From Hyphomicrobiaceae bacterium UBA4118 (GTDB lineage Bacteria; Pseudomonadota; Alphaproteobacteria; Rhizobiales; Methyloligellaceae), in assembly GCA_002383105.1 (NCBI GenBank), contig DFXC01000058.1, forward strand, positions 1,084 through 14,976: a DNA stretch of 13,893 nucleotides. The letters are read 5' to 3'. Positions 7,997-12,787 of the stretch are shown piece after piece. Each line of letters begins with the position of its first letter. Position 1 is the stretch's first letter. The notes beneath the pieces were generated by a model, which had not been told where the DNA came from, did no database searches, and saw only the letters and a program-made list of their open reading frames with translations. A program made the position numbers and the translations under genes.

Positions 7997-8855
7997 CTAT
8001 TGGGGTTTGCCTGAGTCTTCCGCTCTCGCCGCCGGCGCATCGCCCCGTCGGCCTGAGGAATACGCATATCTTAAACAAAGGGGCCAGCTGAGCCCCGCCA
8101 CCAGTTGGCGGTGGCCTTTCGGCATCGCGGTTTTCCACGCGACGTCCTCCTTCAGGTCCGCCAACGGCTTGAAGCGCATGGCGTTGCCGTAGAGCTGATG
8201 GCGGTTGTCTGCCAATTCGTTGCACTCGAGCGTCAAGGGCGCCTCAAGCAAGACCCTGGCGAGAACCTGCCCGATCACCTCCAGCGGAGCGTGGACAAGG
8301 TCCTCGTAGCGGACCCGGCAGATGGCGGTCAGGATGCCACCAGCCGAAAATCTCGCAGGCGAGATTGGCCGTGGTCCAGCCGAAGGCGGTGCGCAGCAAG
8401 CGCGCTGCGGGACCCGACTCTCGATGGGCTTTCTTAGGTCGCGACGGCGTTCGCATGGTCGACCAGCATACGCCCCTTGGGTCGCGTACGAGATGGACGA
8501 GGAGAAAATCCTCTCCAAGTCTCCGCCACAGCCGGAAAGGAGCAAGTCCGGAGCCCCATGCGGTTTTCGACGAATCCACCATGACCGCGTAGTCGCCGGA
8601 AACATGGTCGAGCAGGGCCAGGGCCAGCCGCTCATGATTCCAACCGTTCAATCGCCCTGACTTGTGCCGGAACGCCCCCCAGATCGGACACTGCCCCTTG
8701 GGCCGGCCGCAGGTGCAGATCTTCTTCCTTCCGAAGCGTGTCAGGTGCCGCTCGACCTCGCCGCAGGCGACGCCCGCCCTGCGCATCGTCAACAAATATT
8801 CAAGCAAGGTCGAACCGCTGCGACCAAAGCCTCCGATATAGACAAGCTTTGCCAA
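7997..8855 (-). pseudogene. sulfotransferase gene broken by one frameshift
   Basis: The start is a TTG at 8855, preceded by GAAGGA. The first frame gives a clear PAPS-dependent sulfotransferase: 'GGFGRSGSTLLEY' (8-20, 5'-phosphosulfate loop), a Cys-rich 'ICTCG...CPIWGAF', 'VMVDSSKT' (91-98) and 'VHLVRDPRGVCWS' (120-132, 3'-phosphate site). Sense is lost after residue ~171 ('LACEIFGW', near 8340) and resumes one base off with 'GILTAICRVRYEDLVHAP', running through 'RFKPLADLKEDVAWKTAMP' and 'LSWPLCLRYAYS' to the TAG at 7999-7997. Removing one base in the TGGTGG at 8342-8337 would restore a protein of about 285 residues, normal for the family. All motifs on both sides are well kept, so the break is recent or a sequencing error. 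If active, it would transfer sulfate to a glycan or other acceptor. The FkbM gene lies upstream on the same strand. Confidence 0.87.
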
Positions 8856-8882
8856 TGCCGTCCTTCACTGGGCCTGCCCCTG

Positions 8883-8931
8883 GAGCATGATCCGGATAAG
8901 TGGAAACTGGTTTCCCGAAAAGATCACGCTC
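8883..8931. repeat. dispersed palindromic repeat of the Hyphomicrobiales type
   Basis: Ten-base arms GAGCATGATC (8883-8892) and GATCACGCTC (8922-8931) pair with one G-T mismatch and enclose a 29-base centre containing 'AAGTGGAAACTGG' and 'CCCGAAAA'. I recall near-identical elements ('GAGCATGATCCGGAAAAGTG' and its partner arm) scattered in many copies in Bradyrhizobium and relatives. The following stretch to about 8980 ('GCGCTATCGC', 'AGGCGAAAGCGATC') looks like a degenerate second hairpin of the same element. It fills the 123-base gap between the sulfotransferase start and the FkbM stop, where it may act on RNA folding or stability. Confidence 0.72.
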
Positions 8932-8978
8932 AAGCAAAAGTGGAGCGCTATCGCAATTCGGTTTCAGGCGAAAGCGAT

Positions 8979-9773
8979 CTAGGCCTCAGGCAGAAAGAAG
9001 ATGTTGTTGACGTAACCCGAGTGGCGGTTCCCGGCAAGCCGGCGGGCGAGCCGCGTCCCGTCCTGCAAATCGCGAAGGCGTGCGGGATCGACAGGAGCAA
9101 GAGTGCGTCCGTCGGTCAGGGCGCGCGGAACATAAGCGCGTGCGCCTAGCCAGTCGAAGACCTCCGCCACCGCTCCACCATGGCGGTATTCGAGCTCGAC
9201 CAGGAGCACCGGCCGGTGCGCGGCGATCAGCCCCTCGCCTCCCCGCAGCACCGCAAATTCGTGGCCCTCGGCGTCGATATTGATGAAGGCCACGCGCTCG
9301 GCGGACAGGGACGGAAGCAGGGTCCGGTCGAGCGTGACGGTCTCGACGGAATGCGTGACGAAGCCCGTGACCCGGGTTTCGGTGCCGTGGCGGTTCGCCG
9401 CTTCGATGGTGCTCAGCGCATGCATGGGGACGTCCCTATCGACCGGCACGCGGAGCACGGTCGTCCCCTCGCTGTCGGACACCGCCTTGGCGATGATCTC
9501 GCAGTTCCGCGGCGCCACCTCCATGAGGTGCTCGGCACAAGCGGGATTGGGCTCGAAGGCAATGACCTTCTTGGAGTGGCGCGCAAGAACCGCAGTGAAC
9601 AGGCCGACATTGGCGCCGACATCGACCGCGACCTTGTCGGAAGCGAGAAACTGCCGCGCAGCCACCATTTCCTGCTCGCATGGCCACAGCATCGTGTGGC
9701 GCACCACCCGATAGGCATGCACGAACCTGGGTGGGAGGCCGCCCCTGACCGCCTCGCGGAGATGGCCCAACAT
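8979..9773 (-). CDS. FkbM family SAM-dependent methyltransferase
   Basis: 264 residues from the ATG at 9773; GGAAG lies 4 bases and AAGGAG 12 bases upstream. The Rossmann core is clear: 'VAVDVGANVGLFT' (48-60, SAM motif I), 'IAFEPNP' (71-77, acidic residue for the ribose), then the FkbM hallmarks 'VETVTLDR' (143-150), 'FINIDAEGHEFAVLRGGEGL' (163-182) and 'PVLLVELE' (188-195). The family O-methylates sugars and polyketides; in glycan loci it usually methylates a sugar hydroxyl. The protein is soluble with no signal peptide. It sits between the broken sulfotransferase and a second sulfotransferase scrap, as in islands that decorate surface polysaccharide. Family call is firm; the acceptor is unknown. 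Confidence 0.95.
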   Translation of the reverse strand: MLGHLREAVRGGLPPRFVHAYRVVRHTMLWPCEQEMVAARQFLASDKVAVDVGANVGLFTAVLARHSKKVIAFEPNPACAEHLMEVAPRNCEIIAKAVSDSEGTTVLRVPVDRDVPMHALSTIEAANRHGTETRVTGFVTHSVETVTLDRTLLPSLSAERVAFINIDAEGHEFAVLRGGEGLIAAHRPVLLVELEYRHGGAVAEVFDWLGARAYVPRALTDGRTLAPVDPARLRDLQDGTRLARRLAGNRHSGYVNNIFFLPEA

Positions 9774-10190
9774 CGTCTTCCAAATCTCCTTGGCCGCTCC
9801 AGGTCAGCGCTTACCGCCTGCAGCAGAATTTTCTATCATCTGCCGGCCGTTCTGTCCGACACTTGGCGCGAGCGATGGCCCGAAAGCTGGATTTTATCGT
9901 TTTTGGCGTGCCGCGCAGCGGCAGTAGGTTCGCCGGTGCGTCCAAGGCACTCGCCGCCTTTCAGCGCATGGCGTTTATCGGCATCTCTATGCGCAGAGAA
10001 GGGCGCTCGGGCGGCGGTTCGTATCGATCCGCTTAGCAGGGTCGTCGTCCAGCGCGAGACGCTTTGCCGGAGCAAATGTCCTTTTTTGCAAAACAACCCC
10101 ATGCAAAGAAGCGGGTGGAGACGTAAACAACCTCAATCGACGAATCGTACAAATCTTGAGAAAGGCCAGGCGGCTTGACGACGACGATGA
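9774..10190. other. gene-poor gap between glycan locus and phage-like element
   Basis: Apart from the sulfotransferase scrap at 9875-10036, no gene is supportable here. From 10037 base composition is more AT-rich than its surroundings (for example a TTTTGCAAAA palindrome at 10084-10093). Open frames on the minus strand across it lack family motifs and ribosome sites. This is the likely left boundary zone of the phage-like element, although no integrase, tRNA or flanking direct repeat could be found. Confidence 0.4.
9875..10036 (+). pseudogene. decayed 5' remnant of a second sulfotransferase-like gene
   Basis: ATG at 9875 opens 53 codons starting 'MARKLDFIVFGVPRSGS'. This closely resembles the head of sulfotransferases of the type 'FIVFGVPRSGTxAL', where PRSGT binds the 5'-phosphosulfate; here Ser replaces the Thr. 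After that the frame loses sense. In another frame the stretch near 9950-10000 reads 'RRLSAHGVYRHLYAQ', which recalls the next family segment ('RALNxHPxVYC'). So at least one frameshift follows the P-loop, and nothing of the rest of the enzyme is left. Short length makes this a tentative call. Confidence 0.42.
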
Positions 10191-10412
10191 CCCTCGTATT
10201 TCGGTCGTTCGGCGCCCCGGCGTTATTGCGAGTTCCACGCCAAGGGGGAATCGGCAGAGCAAAACGGTCCGCCCGATGAGGGCGAGGGCGAGGGCGAGGA
10301 GGACAGTGATAGCGAAGGCCGGGCCGAAGGGTCCGGCCTTTCTGATTCTGAGGGCACCCCGCCCTCGGGTGACGACCCGAGCTCGAGCTCTGCGTGTTCG
10401 GAAAACCGTTGA
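10191..10412 (+). pseudogene. start-less acidic open frame, probably the tail of a broken gene
   Basis: After an in-frame TGA at 10188-10190 the frame stays open for 73 codons to the TGA at 10410-10412, with no ATG, GTG or TTG inside. It reads 'YFGRSAPRRYCEFHAKGESA' and then a very acidic Ser/Gly tail that includes EGEGEGEE (coded by GAGGGC repeated at 10278-10295) and 'GDDPSSSSACSENR'. The lack of a start, G/C-rich third positions and a protein-like beginning suggest a real C-terminus whose front has been lost or frame-shifted. It could also be a chance frame in GC-rich DNA. No family is recognised. Confidence 0.28.
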
Positions 10413-10804
10413 AGCGCAACCGCTCCGAGCTTGTCGAGGCGTTCGATTTAGGTCACCTCCCGGACGAGCGTATAATCAGCATCGCGCAAAGGGAAATGGC
10501 CGCAGACCAGCGGCTGGCCGAAGCGAAGGAGGTTGCCAACCAGCGACCCTCAAGCCCAAGCCCCACGAGCGCAGCGCAAGGTGACGACCCCCCGGCAAAC
10601 CAGCCAGGCGCGGCCCCGAGCCCGGACGCAGACGGACTGAAGCTCGACCGATCCCCTCGCCAGGCCCGACCAGGCCCGGGAGGAGAAGCCCGCAATATGC
10701 GGCGCGGATCACGTCGGCAACCCAGCGGACGCAAGACTCGAGTTGAGTCTGCCAACGCTCACCCAACGCAGAACCGCAGAACGCTAACCCCCAAACCGGG
10801 ATGA
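10394..10804 (+). CDS. doubtful hypothetical protein, possibly frameshifted
   Basis: 136 codons from a GTG at 10394 that overlaps the end of the preceding acidic frame by 19 bases; no clear ribosome site. Residues 5-48 look like a real helical protein ('RNRSELVEAFDLGHLPDERI', then 'ISIAQREMAADQRLAEAKE'). Then comes a Pro/Ser/Asp-rich linker, and the last 50 residues are Arg/Gly/Pro/Thr-rich like a wrong frame. In the frame one base off, 10641-10787 reads more sensibly ('ARPDQAREEKPAICGADHVG', 'ARLELSLPTLTQRR') to a TAA. So this may be one gene with a frameshift near 10640-10655. No family is recognised. Confidence 0.32.
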   Translation: MFGKPLKRNRSELVEAFDLGHLPDERIISIAQREMAADQRLAEAKEVANQRPSSPSPTSAAQGDDPPANQPGAAPSPDADGLKLDRSPRQARPGPGGEARNMRRGSRRQPSGRKTRVESANAHPTQNRRTLTPKPG

Positions 10805-10848
10805 GCTGGCTGCCAGCCTCGATCGTCCACAACTCATGAGAAGAAACA

Positions 10849-11481
10849 ATGAACAATGAACAAGAACGTACCAGCGACGACGCCGATGACCTCCCAAAAA
10901 TAGAGCAGGAGGCGTGCGATTCCACCGAGCCCTGTCAGGGTCAGCTTGTAGTCCAACCGACCGAGGTTCTGCCGCTCGTACCGGTGCCTCTAAATGAGCC
11001 CGATGCAATGTCCGTCGCTTACCAGGTCTCAGGTTCAGTGAGTGTCCCGCCAGGCGCTAACTACGCCCATGATTGGCACCTGAGAAATGACGCCATTGCG
11101 CTTTACGCCGCAATCGAGCCTCGCGATGCCGTTGAATCCCTTCTCGCTCGGATCATGGTGGGGCTCGGCAATGGGGTCATGGACTGCTTAGGCCGAGCGG
11201 CGGAAAGTGGCGACTGGTTGGAGCCACGCAAGGTCAATCTAGGGTTTGCTGTCAAGGGCGGCTTGGCGGTGGCTCAAATCGTCAAGGCCCTCGACCATCA
11301 TCGCGGTCAAGATCGGCAGAAGGTTACGGTCGGCCAAGTGAATGTCGAGTCGGGTGGCCAAGCGATCGTCGGCAATGTCGGACGTCGAGGGCGCCGGGAG
11401 CAAGTAACCCAACTGGCACCGATTCCCATAGCCGCACCACGCTCTGACGATGATCAACCAGAAGATGATCAAGAAGAATAG
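10849..11481 (+). CDS. conserved hypothetical protein of alphaproteobacterial mobile islands
   Basis: 210 residues from the ATG at 10849 after GAGAAG. An acidic N-terminus (1-30) is followed by a core (about 75-165) with 'DAVESLLARIMVGLGNGVMD' and 'CLGRAA', then 'DHHRGQDRQKVTVGQVNVES' and 'GGQAIVGNV', and an acidic end (DDDQPEDDQEE). The '..HRGK..QKVTV..V.V..GGQA.VG.V' signature is one I recall from an uncharacterised protein often found in Rhizobiales islands just upstream of an HGG-motif protein, as here. The next gene starts 6 bases after its stop, so the two are an operon. No enzymatic motif, signal peptide or membrane helix is seen. Confidence 0.8.
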   Translation: MNNEQERTSDDADDLPKIEQEACDSTEPCQGQLVVQPTEVLPLVPVPLNEPDAMSVAYQVSGSVSVPPGANYAHDWHLRNDAIALYAAIEPRDAVESLLARIMVGLGNGVMDCLGRAAESGDWLEPRKVNLGFAVKGGLAVAQIVKALDHHRGQDRQKVTVGQVNVESGGQAIVGNVGRRGRREQVTQLAPIPIAAPRSDDDQPEDDQEE

Positions 11482-11487
11482 TGCGCC

Positions 11488-11754
11488 ATGCCAAGCGGCC
11501 ACAAAAGGAACACCGGTTCTATGTTGGCGAGTCCGCGCTGCGGCGCGCGGACGCGCGCGGGTGCGGCATGCCGCTCCCCAGCCATCACCGGAAAAGCGCG
11601 ATGTCGTATGCATGGCGGCAAGGGATCGGGAGCGCCCAAAAACAATAAGAACGCTCTGAAGCACGGGACCTACACCAAGGAGGCCTTCCAGGGGCGAGCC
11701 GAGCTGCGCGGACTGATAGCTGAAGCCCAGAAACTCATCAAAGAGCTTCGGTAA
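11488..11754 (+). CDS. HGG-motif (HGGxSTG-like) small protein, function unknown
   Basis: 88 residues. 'RCGARTRAGAACRSPAI' (18-34), 'ARCRMHGGKGSGAPKNNKNA' (37-56) and 'LKHGTYTKEA' are hallmarks of a small basic protein family in alphaproteobacterial prophages and islands, usually with HGGxSTGAP. Here the motif reads HGGKGSGAP. The paired Cys (19, 28, 39) and His (42) may bind a metal. The C-terminal helix 'ELRGLIAEAQKLIKELR' closes it. It starts 6 bases after the upstream gene and is followed by a strong terminator. The family has been found near phage packaging genes, but a role is not established. The start has no clear ribosome site and may rely on coupling. Confidence 0.85.
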   Translation: MPSGHKRNTGSMLASPRCGARTRAGAACRSPAITGKARCRMHGGKGSGAPKNNKNALKHGTYTKEAFQGRAELRGLIAEAQKLIKELR

Positions 11755-11773
11755 CCAAAGAGCTTCGGTAACC
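11740..11773. repeat. perfect 17-bp tandem duplication over a stop codon
   Basis: The unit AAAGAGCTTCGGTAACC occurs at 11740-11756 and again at 11757-11773 without a mismatch. The first copy holds the last codons and the TAA of the HGG-motif gene; the second is downstream and untranslated. This looks like a recent slippage or unequal-exchange event, harmless to the protein. Confidence 0.9.
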
Positions 11774-11831
11774 CTCACCGGCGCCGCCTGGCAACGGTTG
11801 GTCGCCGCCGCCCCAATAACTTTGGCTTTGG

Positions 11832-11860
11832 GCCCTGGTCGTTTGGCCAGGGCTTTTCTT
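11832..11860 (+). terminator. rho-independent terminator after the HGG-motif gene
   Basis: Stem arms GCCCTGG (11832-11838) and CCAGGGC (11847-11853) with an 8-base loop, followed directly by TTTTCTT. The orientation fits termination of the plus-strand pair 10849-11754. On the minus strand no T-run follows, so it would not end the repressor transcript. Confidence 0.8.
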
Positions 11861-11936
11861 CGCACGACGACGAACATAGCGAGGAGGATTTGGCGAGATC
11901 GTTTGCCTGCCCGTGGCATCTTCTGAGGATCATCGC

Positions 11937-12182
11937 TTAACCGACCCTGGGTCGCGCCCTCTTCAACCGCACACCCGGTCCTCCGCTGTCGTCTGCCGGG
12001 ACAAAAATGACTCCTTCTTTCTCCAGAGCCTCTTGAATTTGCGCAAGGGTGTCCACCCTCGCGCCTGACCCATTCTCAAAGCGGCTGACCGTGTTGGGAG
12101 CAAGGTTGGCCTTCTGGGCCAACTCACGAACTCCCCAACCGAGCGCCGCCCGCGCCATCCGCACCTGCAGCCGCGTGATCAC
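11937..12182 (-). CDS. XRE-family helix-turn-helix repressor
   Basis: 81 residues from a GTG at 12182, which follows GGGGAG at a spacing of 8. An in-frame GTG at 12245 would add 21 residues without family similarity and would overlap the putative operator, so the shorter start is preferred. The domain spans about 3-60: 'RMARAALGWGVRELAQKANL' holds helices 1-2, and 'APNTVSRFENGSG' holds the recognition helix, typical of Cro/C1-type regulators; 'TLAQIQEALEKEGVIFVP' follows. Small stand-alone XRE proteins of this kind are common in alphaproteobacterial mobile elements. It is divergent from the Gp157-Rad52 operon, so it most likely represses that operon and itself through the tandem repeats at 12230-12271. 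Confidence 0.93.
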   Translation of the reverse strand: MITRLQVRMARAALGWGVRELAQKANLAPNTVSRFENGSGARVDTLAQIQEALEKEGVIFVPADDSGGPGVRLKRARPRVG

Positions 12183-12229
12183 AAAAGCCGCTCCCCGATC
12201 ACAATGGTCTTGACTCGACCGGCCTGTAT

Positions 12230-12271
12230 TTGGTACAGTATACACATAACTTGGTATGATGTACCCATAAA
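12230..12271. promoter_or_regulatory. divergent control region with two tandem 21-bp direct repeats
   Basis: Two abutting 21-bp units start with TTGGTA at 12230 and at 12251 and agree at 15 of 21 bases, sharing 'TTGGTA', 'TAC' and 'CATAA'. A spacing of 21 bp is two helical turns, so two dimers would bind on the same face. The first unit contains the palindrome GTATAC. The plus-strand -10 candidate TATGAT is at 12255-12260, with TTGGTA at 12230-12235 as a weak -35 (19-bp spacer). A minus-strand -10 candidate TATACT is at 12242-12237. Both possible promoters lie inside the repeats, as expected for a phage-type operator. Site identity is inferred from position. Confidence 0.6.
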
Positions 12272-12280
12272 GAGCAACTC

Positions 12281-12787
12281 ATGAACACTTCACCCCTGAG
12301 CTTTGAGGTCCACACATACAGCCTGCTGCGCCAGAAGTTGGTCGAAGCCTTTCCTGACGCCGATGAGGAAACGATTCGGGACACTCTGGAAGGCATTACC
12401 ACCCTGCACGAGTTGATTGCCGAAATCATCCGGTCGGCATTGGTCGACGGGGCGCTTCACGCAGGTCTCAGATCGCGAATGGATGAAATGAAGGAGCGGC
12501 TATCGCGGCTAGAACAGCGCGAACTCAAAAAGCGGAGTTTAGCGCTTGATGCGATGTGCGAGGTGGGGCTGGCGAAACTCGAGCAGCCTGACTTCACTGT
12601 ATCGGTACGTACCGGCACCCCGTCTCTGGTCGTGGTCGCTGAGAACGAGATCCCGCATGACTATTGGATCCCGCAGCCGGCCAAACTTGATCGACAAGCT
12701 GTTCTTAATGAGCTGAAGCGAGGAGCCGAAGTCCCCGGAGTTCAGCTCAGCAATATCAAACCCACCCTTACTGTGAGGACAAAGTGA
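12281..12787 (+). CDS. siphovirus Gp157-family protein
   Basis: 168 residues from the ATG at 12281 after AAAGAG (spacing 6). It matches the Sipho_Gp157 family along its length: 'LEGITTLHELIAEIIRSAL' (36-54), a coiled-coil (about 62-95, 'RMDEMKERLSRLEQRELKKR'), 'GLAKLEQPDFTVSVR' (95-109), 'IPHDYWIP' (123-130) and a final 'LTVRTK'. Gp157 proteins are phage early proteins, first noted in Streptococcus thermophilus phage work, and often sit beside single-strand annealing proteins. Its TGA overlaps the next ATG by one base (TGATG), so the two are translationally coupled. The biochemical role is not established, but gene order points to recombination or replication. Confidence 0.92.
   Translation: MNTSPLSFEVHTYSLLRQKLVEAFPDADEETIRDTLEGITTLHELIAEIIRSALVDGALHAGLRSRMDEMKERLSRLEQRELKKRSLALDAMCEVGLAKLEQPDFTVSVRTGTPSLVVVAENEIPHDYWIPQPAKLDRQAVLNELKRGAEVPGVQLSNIKPTLTVRTK

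Noticed and set aside
10278..10300. GAGGGC triple repeat as a possible regulatory or array element
   Set aside because: It is a short codon-level repeat giving Glu-Gly inside an acidic frame; there are no spacers and no further copies.
10476..10925. 149-codon minus-strand frame
   Set aside because: Leu/Gly/Ser/Arg-rich shadow with no motif, and it overlaps the start of the supported gene at 10849.
11239..11919. 226-codon minus-strand frame
   Set aside because: It lies over the HGG gene, the terminator and the end of the 210-residue gene, which have family-level support on the plus strand.
12183..12245. Upstream GTG start for the XRE repressor
   Set aside because: The added 21 residues have no similarity to the family and would place the start inside the repeats, upstream of the candidate promoter's RNA start; the GTG at 12182 has a better ribosome site.
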